A DNA stretch of 64,000 nt from Sphingopyxis sp. H050 (GCF_001468265.1 NZ_LNRZ01000006.1:62001-126000), one strand, 5' to 3'; counted from the stretch's first letter, positions 8,022 through 17,420 are shown. Notes: generated by a model from the letters alone, not told the origin. Program-made: numbers and translations.

Positions 8022-9251
8022 ATGCGCAACAGCTTCCTCTTCACGTCCGAAAGCGTTTCCGAAGGTCACCCCGACAAGGTCGCCGACCAGATTTCGGATT
8101 CGATCGTCGACCTGTTCCTGTCGAAGGACCCGGAGGCGCGCGTGGCGTGCGAAACGCTGACCACGACGCAGCTGGTCGTGCTGGCCGGCGAAATCCGCGG
8201 CCGGGGCATCATGGACGAGGACGGCAACTGGGCCCCCGGCGTCCCCGAGGAAGTCGAAAAGACGGTGCGCGATACGGTGCGCGCCATCGGGTACGAGCAG
8301 GACGGTTTTCACTGGGAAAGCTTTCGCTTCGAAAACAACCTCCACCCGCAGTCGGCGCATATCGCGCAGGGCGTCGATGCCGGCGAGGACAAGGACGAAG
8401 GCGCAGGCGATCAGGGGATCATGTTCGGCTATGCCAGCGACGAGACCCCCGATTTGATGCCCGCGACGCTCGATTACAGCCACAAGATCCTCGAGCGGAT
8501 GGCCGCCGACCGCAAGGCGGGCATCGCGCCCTTCCTCGAACCCGATGCGAAGAGCCAGGTTACGCTGCGCTACGCCAACGAGCGCCCGGTCGAGGCGACC
8601 GCGATCGTCGTGTCGACCCAGCACGCGCCGGGCTATTTCTTCCACGGCGGCGAAGGCGACGAGGCGAAATATCTGGAGCTGCGCAAATATGTGCTCGGCG
8701 TCATCGCCGACGTCATGCCCGCCGAGCTGCTGACCGCGAACACCGTCTATCACATCAATCCGACGGGCCGCTTCGAGATCGGCGGCCCCGATGGCGACGC
8801 AGGGCTGACCGGCCGCAAGATCATCGTCGACACCTACGGCGGCGCGAGCCCGCACGGCGGCGGCGCGTTCAGCGGCAAGGATCCGACCAAGGTCGACCGT
8901 TCGGCGGCGTATATCACGCGCTACCTCGCCAAGAATATCGTCGCCGCGGGCCTTGCCCGCCGCTGCACGATCCAGCTCTCCTATGCGATCGGCGTCGCCG
9001 ACCCGCTGTCGATCTACGTCGATCTGCACGGCACCGCGGCCGAGGGCGTGACCGAGGCGGCGCTGGAAGCCGCGATCCCGCAGCTGGTGCGCCTGACGCC
9101 GAAGGGCATCCGCACCCACCTCGGCCTCAACAAGCCGATCTACAAGCAGACCGCGGCCTATGGCCATTTCGGCCGTACCGCGACCGGCGACGCCTTCCCG
9201 TGGGAACGCACCGACCTGGTCGACAAGCTGAAGGCGGCGATCGCCGCCTGA
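8022..9251 (+). CDS. metK: S-adenosylmethionine synthetase
   Basis: 409 aa. Makes S-adenosylmethionine from methionine and ATP in the cytosol. Family marks: [20 protein letters not shown] at the N-terminus, the [15 protein letters not shown] motif, and [25 protein letters not shown] near the middle. The ATG at 8022 follows AGAAGG by 6 nt. The next gene, trmB, which uses SAM, begins 4 nt after the stop, so the two form an operon in which the cofactor supplier precedes a consumer. The protein is slightly longer than the roughly 385-aa enterobacterial enzyme, as is usual in Alphaproteobacteria. Confidence 0.97.
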   Translation: MRNSFLFTSESVSEGHPDKVADQISDSIVDLFLSKDPEARVACETLTTTQLVVLAGEIRGRGIMDEDGNWAPGVPEEVEKTVRDTVRAIGYEQDGFHWESFRFENNLHPQSAHIAQGVDAGEDKDEGAGDQGIMFGYASDETPDLMPATLDYSHKILERMAADRKAGIAPFLEPDAKSQVTLRYANERPVEATAIVVSTQHAPGYFFHGGEGDEAKYLELRKYVLGVIADVMPAELLTANTVYHINPTGRFEIGGPDGDAGLTGRKIIVDTYGGASPHGGGAFSGKDPTKVDRSAAYITRYLAKNIVAAGLARRCTIQLSYAIGVADPLSIYVDLHGTAAEGVTEAALEAAIPQLVRLTPKGIRTHLGLNKPIYKQTAAYGHFGRTATGDAFPWERTDLVDKLKAAIAA

Positions 9252-9255
9252 TCGC

Positions 9256-9981
9256 ATGACGGCTTATAAATCAGGCGATCCGACGACGCTCAACCGGCTC
9301 TATGGCCGCGCACAGGGCAGGCCGCTGCGCGCGGGCCAGCAGGATCTGGTCGACAATCTTCTCCCCCAGATCGCGGTCCCGGCCGAGGGCGAGGTGACCG
9401 CGGCGCGGCTGTTCGGCGATGCCGAGGGACAGGGGCGCCCGCTGCATTTCGAGATCGGCTTCGGCGGCGGCGAGCATATGGCCGGGCGCGCCGACATGCT
9501 GCCCGACCACGGCTTCATCGGCGCCGAGCCTTTCGTCAACGGCGTCGCGCAGGCGCTGGTGCATGTGAGCGGCGATCATGGCGCCAAGTTGCCGCTGGGC
9601 AATGTCCGCATCCATCATGGCGACGCGCTGGAGGTGCTGCGGCGGATTCCCGACGGCGCGCTGTCCTTCGCCTATCTGCTCCATCCCGATCCGTGGCCGA
9701 AGGCGCGGCATGCCAAGCGGCGGATGATGAACGACGGGCCGCTCGACCTGATCGCCGCGAAGCTGAAACCCGGCGGCGAGTTCCGCTTCGGCACCGACCA
9801 CCCGGTCTATCTCCGGCACGCGCTGATGGTGATGCGCCGCCACCGCCACCAGTTCGAATGGCTGGCGCAGGCCGCCCGCGATTTCCTCGTCCGCCCCGGC
9901 GGCTGGCCCGAAACGCGCTACGAGGCAAAGGCCCGCGCCCAGGGGCATGAGGTGTGGTATATGAGATATCGCCGCCGTTGA
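9256..9981 (+). CDS. trmB: tRNA (guanine-N7-)-methyltransferase
   Basis: 241 aa. SAM-dependent enzyme forming m7G46 in the variable loop of tRNA. Visible motifs are the SAM-binding EIGFGGGEH, GAEPFVNGV, and the TrmB signature HPDPWPKARHAKRR. A C-terminal GTDHPVYLRHAL and ETRYEAKARAQGHEVWYM complete the family pattern. It starts 4 nt behind metK. Confidence 0.96.
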   Translation: MTAYKSGDPTTLNRLYGRAQGRPLRAGQQDLVDNLLPQIAVPAEGEVTAARLFGDAEGQGRPLHFEIGFGGGEHMAGRADMLPDHGFIGAEPFVNGVAQALVHVSGDHGAKLPLGNVRIHHGDALEVLRRIPDGALSFAYLLHPDPWPKARHAKRRMMNDGPLDLIAAKLKPGGEFRFGTDHPVYLRHALMVMRRHRHQFEWLAQAARDFLVRPGGWPETRYEAKARAQGHEVWYMRYRRR

Positions 9982-10522
9982 TACGCCCGAGCGCGATTTT
10001 ACCGTCGTGCCTTCGCCAATGTCCTGCGATTTTCGGTGTTTTTTTCTGACGTCGTGATCACCCGGTGATTACTCGGATCATGCGGTCTTTCGCCTCGTGC
10101 TCTCCGTTAAAACTGACCCTATTGCCGACGCGCGAAGCGACAGACGTTCTCGCTCCACACGGCAGCGCGCCGCGAACGACCACAAATGGCCGTTTTGAGA
10201 CAGTCGGCTCTGGGGGGTTAAACATGGAGTGGGGACATTCCGAGGCGGTCCAGAGTGCTCGCTCTACCCCGTGCACGGCGAGCGGTTCGGTTTAACGGGC
10301 TTTACAATCAGCTTTTCACAAATGTTGCAAAGCCGTGAAACTCGGAGCATGATCCGCAGATAACAAGGACTGGGAGAGAATGTCGCGCGACCTCGGAGGA
10401 GCGACGATGGGGGTCTTTGTCTCGGCCTTGACCGGCCAATATATATGCCGTTTTTCAGCTGTCAGCTTTCTCGAAGGAGACGCGAACAAGGTGCGGGCGC
10501 CGGTTGGCGGCGGGGCAACGCG
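9982..10522. other. 541-nt intergenic region between trmB and the XRE regulator
   Basis: No convincing gene. It holds an 11-bp direct repeat (10054-10076), AT-richer stretches (TTTTTTTCTGACG near 10040; AATATATATGCCG near 10440) and several tiny frames without ribosome sites. A non-coding RNA is possible but not supported by a recognisable terminator. It marks the left border of the EPS region. Confidence 0.5.
10054..10076 (+). promoter_or_regulatory. Tandem 11-bp direct repeat, possible response-regulator site
   Basis: Two 11-mers, GTGATCACCCG and GTGATTACTCG, sit head to tail. The same arrangement recurs at 52175-52197. Contiguous repeats at one helical turn are typical of OmpR-type response regulators. 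The target here is unclear. Confidence 0.4.
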
Positions 10523-10948
10523 ATGACAGCGCTCTTCGGTCATGGCGACCCCATCCTTGGCGCATGCTTGTGCGAGCGATTGAAATCGCTTCGGCAAGCT
10601 CGTGGGCTTAGCATGACCGAGGTTGCGAAACTCTCGGGATTCAGCAGGCCCACCATCTGGTCCTGGGAAACGGGCAAAACCAAACCACGGCACGAGAATC
10701 TGCTGACACTCGCGCGGGCGTTGGGCGTATCCGAACAGCATCTGATCGGCGCCTCGGATACACCGATGGTGCACTTTGGCCTTGGCTCGCTGACATCGGA
10801 AGAACCAGCCCGTGGAAATCCAGCGGTTTCGGCCGATGTCGATTTGATGAATTTGCAGGCGCTGATACGTGCCGTGCAAATGGGCATCGCCGCGCTAGCG
10901 GGCGTGAAGACCACCAACGTGAGAATCATGATCGATTACAGTCAGTAG
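10523..10948 (+). CDS. XRE-family HTH transcriptional regulator
   Basis: About 141 aa from ATG 10523 (MTALFGHGDP); a longer in-frame start at 10445 gives an Arg-rich, unconserved extension. The HTH_3 domain spans roughly residues 18-75: CERLKSLRQARGLSMTEVAK, LSGFSRPTIWSWETGKTKPR, NLLTLARALGVSEQHLIG. The C-terminal half (LMNLQALIRAVQMGIAALAG) may be for dimerisation. It stands alone at the left edge of the EPS locus, transcribed away from trmB and converging on the priming transferase gene. It is a candidate regulator of the EPS/lasso genes and of their shared palindrome, by position only. Confidence 0.8.
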   Translation: MTALFGHGDPILGACLCERLKSLRQARGLSMTEVAKLSGFSRPTIWSWETGKTKPRHENLLTLARALGVSEQHLIGASDTPMVHFGLGSLTSEEPARGNPAVSADVDLMNLQALIRAVQMGIAALAGVKTTNVRIMIDYSQ

Positions 10949-11061
10949 GCGCGCGAAACGCGACCTGTGCTTGTGCGCGGAAACGTGACGACGGAAGTCG
11001 CGAACCCCGAAGGGCCATGATCCAACTTCACCGGTCGAACGCTCCGCCGGCGGCCGACGGC

Positions 11062-11814
11062 TTAATAGCAGCCGCGGGCTCCAAGGATCGCCGGGATCGT
11101 CCGTGCGCAGATTTGGATATTCGAGTGAAGGTTTCGCGTCCGGACATAGCGAACGTCGAGTGCGACGCGCTCATCATAGGACGTGTCGTTGCGGCCGCTG
11201 ATCTGCCACAGGCCCGTCAGGCCGGGGCGCACGGCACAATAATGTTCGAAGCTGCGGCCATAGCGCGGCATTTCGGCGGCGACGATCGGGCGTGGACCGA
11301 CGACGCTCATTTGCCCCATCAGGATGTTGAAGAGCTGCGGCAATTCGTCGAGGCTGGTCTTGCGCAAGAAGCCACCGATCGCGGTGATGCGAGGGTCGTT
11401 GCGCAGCTTCTGGTCGGCCGCCCATTCCCGCGCCGCATTTTCGTCGCTGGCGAGCAGCGCGGCAAGCCGCGCCTCGGCGTCGACGGCCATGCTGCGAAAT
11501 TTCATGCAGGGAAAATTTTCGCCACCCTTGCCGATCCGTTGCTGCACGAAAAGCACCGGTCCGGGATCGGTCAGCTTGATGACCGCATAGAGGCAGACAA
11601 GCAACGGCAGAAACAGGATGATGGCGGCCAGGCTCGAAACGAAATCGAACACGCGGATGATCGCTTCTTCGGCCTCGTCCCGATCCCACAGCACGGAATC
11701 GGAGGCGGCCGCCTTGCGGTGCGGGTGATGCAATGCGCCAAGCACCGTGTCGCCGAAATGCTCGGCGCTGGACCTCGGCAGATTTGCCATGCTCATCGGA
11801 CTATCGAGCGACAT
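11062..11814 (-). CDS. Exopolysaccharide priming sugar transferase (undecaprenyl-phosphate glycosyl-1-phosphate transferase)
   Basis: About 250 aa, bacterial sugar transferase family (ExoY/WcaJ C-terminal type). One membrane helix (FDFVSSLAAIILFLPLLVCL) precedes the catalytic domain with PVLFVQQRIGKGGENFPCMKFRSM, the KTSLDELPQLFNIL motif and GPRP...RPGLTGLWQISGR. It transfers a hexose-1-phosphate to undecaprenyl phosphate, starting EPS repeat-unit assembly at the inner membrane. I chose ATG 11814 (MSLDSPMSMAN) because AGGGGA lies 7 nt upstream; an in-frame GTG at 11838 would overlap that site. A -35/-10 pair (TTGACC, 11917-11922; TAGAGT, 11895-11900) and the shared palindrome lie upstream. 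Confidence 0.92.
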   Translation of the reverse strand: MSLDSPMSMANLPRSSAEHFGDTVLGALHHPHRKAAASDSVLWDRDEAEEAIIRVFDFVSSLAAIILFLPLLVCLYAVIKLTDPGPVLFVQQRIGKGGENFPCMKFRSMAVDAEARLAALLASDENAAREWAADQKLRNDPRITAIGGFLRKTSLDELPQLFNILMGQMSVVGPRPIVAAEMPRYGRSFEHYCAVRPGLTGLWQISGRNDTSYDERVALDVRYVRTRNLHSNIQICARTIPAILGARGCY

Positions 11815-11894
11815 AAACGATCCCCTGTTGAAGATCACGACATGCTTGAGTCCGCTCCCAACCTTTTTCTAAATTTTTTTAACTTTGCCTTCAC

Positions 11895-11922
11895 ACTCTA
11901 TGGCACGGAAAAGGCCGGTCAA
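11895..11922 (-). promoter_or_regulatory. Predicted promoter of the priming transferase gene
   Basis: On the minus strand TTGACC (11922-11917), a 16-nt spacer and TAGAGT (11900-11895) resemble a sigma-70 type promoter. The shared EPS palindrome ends 8 bp upstream of the -35 hexamer, a position suited to an activator. The rest of the leader is AT-rich. Confidence 0.45.
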
Positions 11923-11929
11923 GATTTTT

Positions 11930-11945
11930 TTGCACTGCAGCAAAA
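11930..11945 (-). promoter_or_regulatory. Shared EPS/lasso palindrome, site a
   Basis: Reads TTTTGCTGCAGTGCAA toward the priming transferase gene, about 115 bp before its start. One of seven related sites in the window (consensus about TTTTGYTGCAnTGCAA). Confidence 0.65.
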
Positions 11946-12017
11946 GTGCGGCGGCGAAAAACGGCAGCTGGCTATTTCTCGGCGACGAAATGCCCCATTT
12001 CGACCCAGGCAATATGG

Positions 12018-12569
12018 TCAGAACGCCCGTTCGGGAATGCGAATCGTGTCGCCCGGCTGAACCGGTGTCCCGCCATCGACGCGATAGAGCTTTTCATCTT
12101 TTTCGGACTTGTGCCGAATATAGACGCGCTTCTGCGCGGCACGATAGGTGAAGCCTCCGGCACGGGCGACCGCGCTGAAGATGGTCAGCCCATCGACATA
12201 GCTGAATTCGCCCGGCTTCCCGACCTCGCCAAGAATATAATAGGGGCGATAGTTCGTCACCTCGACGCTTATGTTCGGGTCATTCAGAATTCCTTGCGAC
12301 AGCGCCTCTGTCAGCACCTTCTCGAACTCGCTGATCGACAGGCCTGCAACCTTGAGTTCGTCGATCAACGGGAAGCTGATATTCCCCTCGCCGTTGACCG
12401 GATAATTGCCGCTCAGATTCTCTTCGCCATAGACGGTGATCTTGAGCTGATCCCCGCTGCCAAGGCGATAGACGGCCTCGTCGGGACTGATCGAGAGCGC
12501 TGGCAAGGCTCCGGCGGAGGCGCAGCCCGAAAGCGCCAATGCCGCGGCGACGACCAATATTCTTATCAT
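12018..12569 (-). CDS. Polysaccharide export lipoprotein (GumB/Wza-like, short)
   Basis: 183 aa. The lipoprotein signal MIRILVVAAALALSGCASAG carries a lipobox (LSGC). It is followed by a Poly_export domain (YRLGSGDQLKITVYGEENLSGNYPV) and a SLBB-like domain (YYILGEVGKPGEF, TIFSAVARAGGFTYRAAQKR). It is much shorter than Wza (about 380 aa) and like GumB of Xanthomonas, lacking the C-terminal barrel helix. Such proteins form the periplasmic part of the outer-membrane EPS channel. A separate beta-barrel protein (27002-28318) may supply the outer-membrane part, by inference. Its start overlaps the PMI stop by 4 bp. Confidence 0.9.
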   Translation of the reverse strand: MIRILVVAAALALSGCASAGALPALSISPDEAVYRLGSGDQLKITVYGEENLSGNYPVNGEGNISFPLIDELKVAGLSISEFEKVLTEALSQGILNDPNISVEVTNYRPYYILGEVGKPGEFSYVDGLTIFSAVARAGGFTYRAAQKRVYIRHKSEKDEKLYRVDGGTPVQPGDTIRIPERAF

Positions 12570-13453
12570 TCCATACCCTTCCCGAAATTGCCTATTTTTT
12601 CCCTTGTCAGGTGGCTGCCGCCGCCGGCGCAGCTACGCGCAACGAGCATCCGCACTTCGCCCAGCGGCATAATTCGCGATCGATCGCCGGTTACGACGCA
12701 CTCGCCCGCGCGCGCCACGCCGTCGTCGGTCGCCACCACCCCTTGAAGGGGGACGATATAATAGGGCCCACGCCCCTCGAGCACCGGTATCGCACCATGA
12801 GTGAGTGCCAGTCTGAACTTGGGGCCGTCGACCAGCAGGTCGGGGGTCTCGGTGGAGACGTGGCAGCGCATCGCTGGCGGGTAGGGACATGCCCGCGAAA
12901 CCGCGACGCCGCGGTCGAGATGAAGCTCGCGCGGCCGGCCATAGTCGTAGAGCCGGTAGGCGATATCGGCGTTCTGCTGGATTTGGACCAGGGATATGCC
13001 GACGCCGATCGCATGCACCGTGCCGGCGGGAATGTAAAAGAGATCACCCGTCCTGACCGGAAGCCATTCCATCAGATCCTCGATCGCGCCGCTCTGGCAC
13101 GCGTCGGCGAGTTCGGCGTCCGTCAGCGGCCTTGTCGTCCCGATCCCGACGCTCGCACCCGGCGCGGCGTCGAGAATATACCAGCATTCCTCCTTGCCCT
13201 GCCGGTGGCCGGCAAGGCGTGCTTCTTCATCGGAGGGATGAACGTGAATCGAGAGCTTTTCGCTTGTGAAGATATATTTGACCATCAGGTCGAGTTGCCG
13301 GCCGGGAAGCTCGAACCAAATCTCGCCGACCGGACCCGCGGACGCAGATCCGCCTGCGAACGGCGGCGGCAGGCTCCGCCGGCCCCAGGGTTTTTCGACG
13401 CGCTTCATATCGAGCCGAAGCGCCGCAATCGGCGTGCCGCTATAGTGCAACAT
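12566..13453 (-). CDS. manA: Class I mannose-6-phosphate isomerase
   Basis: 295 aa cupin-type PMI. The zinc ligands typical of the family are visible: HVHPSDEEA, GKEECWYIL and FYIPAGTVHAIG. It interconverts fructose 6-phosphate and mannose 6-phosphate. With the phosphomannomutase at 36653 and the guanylyltransferase at 37657 it makes GDP-mannose for EPS. The 5' end overlaps galU by 14 bp and the 3' end overlaps the gumB-like start by 4 bp, giving a compact galU-manA-gumB unit. The C-terminal part (VEGRGPYYIVPLQG) is a second beta region. Confidence 0.88.
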   Translation of the reverse strand: MLHYSGTPIAALRLDMKRVEKPWGRRSLPPPFAGGSASAGPVGEIWFELPGRQLDLMVKYIFTSEKLSIHVHPSDEEARLAGHRQGKEECWYILDAAPGASVGIGTTRPLTDAELADACQSGAIEDLMEWLPVRTGDLFYIPAGTVHAIGVGISLVQIQQNADIAYRLYDYGRPRELHLDRGVAVSRACPYPPAMRCHVSTETPDLLVDGPKFRLALTHGAIPVLEGRGPYYIVPLQGVVATDDGVARAGECVVTGDRSRIMPLGEVRMLVARSCAGGGSHLTREKIGNFGKGME

Positions 13454-14345
13454 GGCTTCGTTCCGCCGCTCGCCCCGCCGCCACCGGCAATCGCGCGGAC
13501 AAGAAATCCTCGACCGGCCCGGTCATGCCCGGCCGCATCATCGCGATCGCGAGGTTGGCGATGACGAAACCCGTTGCATCGCCGCAGTCATAACGCCGCC
13601 CCTCGAAATTGAAGCCGAAGCTGGTCCCCTTGGCGGCAGCGCGCGCCAACGCGTCGGTCAGCTGTATCTCCCCGCCCGCGCCGCGCTCCTGCGTCGCGAG
13701 CAGGCTCAAGATGTCGGGTTCCAATATATAGCGGCCGACAATCGCCATGTCCGAAGGCGCGTCGGCAGGCGCCGGCTTTTCGACCATGCCGCCGATCCTG
13801 GTCACATTGCCCAAATCCTCCTCGGGTATGACGATGCCGTATCGGCCGCTCTCTTCGCGGGGAATGCGCTGGGTGCAAATGATGTTGCCGCCATGCTCGG
13901 CGTGGACCTCGGCCATCTGGGCCAGACAACTGGGCGACCCGACCATCAGATCGTCGGGCAGCAGGACGGCGAACGGCTCGTTGCCGATGAGTTCGCGGGC
14001 GCACCAGATGGCGTGGCCCAGGCCAAGCGGCTCCTGCTGCCGGACATAAGAGATGCTGCCCGGCTGGAGACGCGTCTTCGCGAGCGGCGCTTTCGACTTG
14101 CCGCGCGCGTGGAGCGTCGCTTCGAGTTCGAACGCAATATCGAAGTGATCCTCCAGCGCCGATTTGCCGCGCGCGGTGATGAAGATGAAATGTTCGATGC
14201 CGGCTTCCAACGCCTCCTCGACCGCATATTGGATTAAAGGCTTGTCGACGATCGTCAGCATTTCCTTGGGAATCGCCTTGGTGGCGGGCAGAATGCGCGT
14301 GCCCAACCCGGCAACCGGAAAGACGGCTTTACGTAGTTTTTTCAC
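13440..14345 (-). CDS. galU: UTP--glucose-1-phosphate uridylyltransferase
   Basis: 301 aa, GTG start behind AAGGAG. The nucleotidyltransferase signature KAVFPVAGLGTRILPATKAIPKEML is followed by VDKPLIQYAVEEA, LGLGHAIWCAR and ILPATK-type residues of bacterial GalU. It makes UDP-glucose, the precursor for glucose, galactose or glucuronic acid residues of the EPS. It lies 42 bp behind the SleB-type gene, and is probably transcribed with it and with manA and the exporter from the palindrome-bearing promoter region near 15.7 kb. Confidence 0.95.
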   Translation of the reverse strand: MKKLRKAVFPVAGLGTRILPATKAIPKEMLTIVDKPLIQYAVEEALEAGIEHFIFITARGKSALEDHFDIAFELEATLHARGKSKAPLAKTRLQPGSISYVRQQEPLGLGHAIWCARELIGNEPFAVLLPDDLMVGSPSCLAQMAEVHAEHGGNIICTQRIPREESGRYGIVIPEEDLGNVTRIGGMVEKPAPADAPSDMAIVGRYILEPDILSLLATQERGAGGEIQLTDALARAAAKGTSFGFNFEGRRYDCGDATGFVIANLAIAMMRPGMTGPVEDFLSARLPVAAGRAAERSHVAL

Positions 14346-14387
14346 GACGCGGACACTCCTTATGATGTCATCCGCCTTCGCATCCCC

Positions 14388-15626
14388 TTATGTGATTTGA
14401 GCGCCGGGTCGTGAGCCCGACTGGAAATTCCCGTTAAAATCTATCCATCGTGCACGGTCGGTGCCGAGGCACTGAGCCGCGTTCTGTCGTTCAAAATGCG
14501 CACAATCCCAAAAGGCGCGATCGACCCCGGTGCGGCGATCGCGAATGTAGAGAAAAGCCACAGCCTCACGCTCCGCATTAGAGGCGGGCAGCGCGCCGCC
14601 GCGCCCGCTGCCTTCGCGCCAGCCGACGACCTTGCAGAATTTCTGCGCGCCACAGACGCCCAGCGCGCGCATTGCGAGCGTCCCGCCATTACCCTCGGCG
14701 CGGGCGTCTATGAAATGCACGCCTTCGAGCGATTGGGGCGCCGCCACCGGCACCTGCATCGACGTCAGCATCGCATCGATTCCCGGGCTTGGAAGGCCAG
14801 CATCCGCCGCGGCATCTCCCGATTCCGCCATCCTGATCTGGTCCTCGCCGAGCGCTGCGCGATGCGCGAGCGACAGACGCGCCAGCTTCGTGATCGGCGC
14901 CTCGGCGGCGGCATAAACTTGCACCATCGCCGCCGGCTGCCCCCATTTGCCCGTCCAGCGAAAGAAGAGATGCGTGTGCACGCGCGCCAGCTTTTCGAGC
15001 TTCGCGCTCCATACCGGATGGACCCAGTCGGTATGATAATGGGTCGCGAGGCCGACGGGGGCATAAACAAAGCCGGCCAGCGCGGCGCGCGCGCGCGATC
15101 GCGTTTCGGCCCAGGCCATCTCGGACGGCACATGTTTCAAAGCGCCATCGCAGGTGAAGGTGAACTGGCAACCGGTGGCCCGCTCGCTTCCCTGAAACAC
15201 CACGCCGCAGACGCTCGAAGGGAAAGCGGGATGCCGTACGCGGTTCAGAACGACCTGCCCGACCGCGCGCTGTCCGATATCGTCGTTCCCCGCCTCATAC
15301 CACATCGCCGCGCCCATGCAGTCGATGGCCTTTTCGCGAGTCGTTTCGGAACCGGCAAAAACAAAGGGGCGTGCGGCGGGATTGGCGCCGGCGCTGAACG
15401 GGATCGCATCGTTGATCTGGCGCGCGGTTTGCGGATCGAGGTCGCTGAACAGCAGCGGCTCGGGGTCGGGGAGATCGCGATACACCGGTTCGCCGCGGCT
15501 TTGGAAGTCGAGCTGTGCGGTCAGCCGATGGCTCATCGTACCGCTCGAAAAGCTCGCGAGCAGAAAAAGCGCGGCGAACGAAGCCGCGATCTGGACGATC
15601 CGATTCGGGAGAGACTTTACTGTCAT
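14388..15626 (-). CDS. SleB-type cell wall hydrolase, EPS-linked
   Basis: 412 aa. The N-terminal hydrophobic segment (IVQIAASFAALFLLASFSSG) is a signal or anchor. The Hydrolase_2 (SleB) domain is around residues 95-205: EKAIDCMGAAMWYEAGNDDIGQRAVGQVV, LNRVRHPAFPSSVCGVVFQGSER, and FVYAPVGLATHYHTDWVHPVW. The family hydrolyses peptidoglycan (lytic transglycosylase-like). The remaining 200 residues have no domain I recognise. In sphingomonads SleB-like genes often lie in EPS loci, where they may open the wall for the export complex. It is divergent from the flippase gene, and both share a region with two palindromes. Confidence 0.82.
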   Translation of the reverse strand: MTVKSLPNRIVQIAASFAALFLLASFSSGTMSHRLTAQLDFQSRGEPVYRDLPDPEPLLFSDLDPQTARQINDAIPFSAGANPAARPFVFAGSETTREKAIDCMGAAMWYEAGNDDIGQRAVGQVVLNRVRHPAFPSSVCGVVFQGSERATGCQFTFTCDGALKHVPSEMAWAETRSRARAALAGFVYAPVGLATHYHTDWVHPVWSAKLEKLARVHTHLFFRWTGKWGQPAAMVQVYAAAEAPITKLARLSLAHRAALGEDQIRMAESGDAAADAGLPSPGIDAMLTSMQVPVAAPQSLEGVHFIDARAEGNGGTLAMRALGVCGAQKFCKVVGWREGSGRGGALPASNAEREAVAFLYIRDRRTGVDRAFWDCAHFERQNAAQCLGTDRARWIDFNGNFQSGSRPGAQIT

Positions 15627-15715
15627 CCAACCTCTGCTGGGCTGATCGATTATGCCGTTGCGCGAACTGCCTTAAATGTCTGACTGTGGGTCGAATGTGA
15701 CACATCCCGAAAATA

Positions 15716-15731
15716 TTGCAATGCAGCAAAA
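15716..15731 (-). promoter_or_regulatory. Shared EPS/lasso palindrome, site b
   Basis: Reads TTTTGCTGCATTGCAA toward the SleB-galU-manA-gumB unit, 90 bp before the SleB start. Confidence 0.65.
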
Positions 15732-15894
15732 ACCGGGCGGGGCAGGCCCGCCCCGCCGATCGGGCGAAGGAAGGATAACGGCAAATTTTCGATATTGTGC
15801 GCTGTAAAACGGCGATAATATCCTCGGCCGGCAAGCAGTGATGCCTGTATCAAAACGGCATCGATCGACATAAATCGCCCCGTCTCGATAAAAA

Positions 15895-15910
15895 TGTTGC
15901 ATTGCACAAT
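15895..15910 (+). promoter_or_regulatory. Shared EPS/lasso palindrome, site c
   Basis: TGTTGCATTGCACAAT lies 44 bp before the flippase start. Its TTGCAT could double as a -35 hexamer with TAGCAT (15921-15926) 18 nt downstream. If so, binding here would act differently from the other sites. Confidence 0.6.
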
Positions 15911-15953
15911 CACTCCGACCTAGCATCGCCTATCGGTTTTGGAGTCATCCTGC

Positions 15954-17420
15954 TTGAACCGGACTTGGGCGAACAATGCACGATATCTAGCGGGGCCGGC
16001 GGCGATCGCCGCGGTTCGCGTCTTTGCTCAACTTCAGCAATTTGCGGTCTTTCTGGTCGCCGCACGCCTGTTGAGCGTCACCGAATTCGGCATCTTCAGC
16101 CTCGTGTTCGCGGTCGTCGTCGGTTGTGCGATTCTGGCGGAGGCGGGATGGCGCGAATATGCCATCTGCTGCGAAGGTCCGGAGGGATTGAGACAGGTCA
16201 ATGCGCTGGCTCTGGCGTCCGGCGCGGCCTTGTTCGTGCCCATTCTTCTGGCCGCCAATCTGCTCGCCTTCACGAAGCTCGATTCGGGTTTCGCGATCAC
16301 GTCGGGCCTGCTCAGCCTTTGGGTTTTACTGCGCCCGCTCGCGACGGTTCAGTCCGGGCTGTTAACGCGCCAGGGCAAATTGTCGCAACTCGCGATCGTT
16401 CAGGCCGCGACCGAAATTATCGGCTTCGCCGTGTCCGTATATGCGCTTCGGGCTGGGTACGGAATTTTGGCGCTCGCGCTCGGCAAGGTCGCGATGCAGG
16501 TTACCGAGTTGCTGGCATCGCTCTATTTCACCAAATGGTTCCAGCTTAAGTGGCCGGCCCGGCAGGACAGAAGGGCAATACTCGGCTTTTCCGCGCGAAT
16601 ATTGACGGCGCGCGTCGCTCCGTTCTTCCAGACAAATTTGAGCACGCTCGTGATCGGATTCTTCTTCGCGCCGGCGATGGTGGGGTTATATCGCGCCGCG
16701 CAGCGTATTGTAGGCGCGGCGCAGGAGATGATCCGCGAGCCCGCCAAATTCGTCGGCTGGTCGTCGCTTCGTACGGCGCGCGACCGCGACGAGAACGGCT
16801 CGCGGCAAGCCGTCATAGGCGCCTCGCTCCGTTATCTGCAGGGCCTCTTTCTGGTCGCCGGCCCGATATTGCTGACGCTCGGCATCATGGCCGATCCGTT
16901 TGTCGCGCTGCTTCTCGGTCCGCAATGGGCCGCCGTCGGATCGATCATGCTGCCTCTGGTGCTGGCGGCCGCCATCCGCCTTCTCCCCTCGCTCGTCGAA
17001 CCGCTGGTAGCGATCATCGGGCGGCCCGAAATCGCTCAGCAGACGGCGCTGTTGACGCTTGCCGTCAACACCTCTTGCATCGCCGTAACAATCCCTTTCG
17101 GCCTGATGGCGGTAGCCTGGGGCGAAGTTGCGGCCGCCACGTTCGCAACGCCGATCGCTCTCTATGTGTTTCGCCACGAGGCGCAAATCGGAATGAAGGA
17201 CATCGCCGCGATCCTGGCGCCTTGCATCGGGGGCTGCCTTGTATGCTCCGGCATATTCTGGGCCGCCAAGGGTTTCGACATGCTGACGGACCGCCCGACG
17301 CTGATCGGCCTCGCCGAACTGATCGCACTGGCGGGAGCAGGCTATCTGCTTTTCCTGCTTATGCTGTTCCGGTTCTCCCGGAGAGTGTTCAATCCGCTTT
17401 TGGAAGGAGTACGCCGGTGA
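15954..17420 (+). CDS. Oligosaccharide flippase (Wzx-like, MOP superfamily)
   Basis: About 488 aa with roughly 12 membrane helices; the polysaccharide biosynthesis/flippase fold is seen from RYLAGPAAIAAVRVFAQLQQ to the C-terminus. It is expected to flip the undecaprenyl-linked repeat unit to the periplasm. No ATG suits the start; TTG 15954 (NRTWANNARYLAG) has GGAG 9 nt upstream and is preferred over TTG 15939. The stop overlaps the GTG of the glycosyltransferase (GTGA, 17417-17420). It diverges from the SleB unit. Confidence 0.87.
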   Translation: MNRTWANNARYLAGPAAIAAVRVFAQLQQFAVFLVAARLLSVTEFGIFSLVFAVVVGCAILAEAGWREYAICCEGPEGLRQVNALALASGAALFVPILLAANLLAFTKLDSGFAITSGLLSLWVLLRPLATVQSGLLTRQGKLSQLAIVQAATEIIGFAVSVYALRAGYGILALALGKVAMQVTELLASLYFTKWFQLKWPARQDRRAILGFSARILTARVAPFFQTNLSTLVIGFFFAPAMVGLYRAAQRIVGAAQEMIREPAKFVGWSSLRTARDRDENGSRQAVIGASLRYLQGLFLVAGPILLTLGIMADPFVALLLGPQWAAVGSIMLPLVLAAAIRLLPSLVEPLVAIIGRPEIAQQTALLTLAVNTSCIAVTIPFGLMAVAWGEVAAATFATPIALYVFRHEAQIGMKDIAAILAPCIGGCLVCSGIFWAAKGFDMLTDRPTLIGLAELIALAGAGYLLFLLMLFRFSRRVFNPLLEGVRR

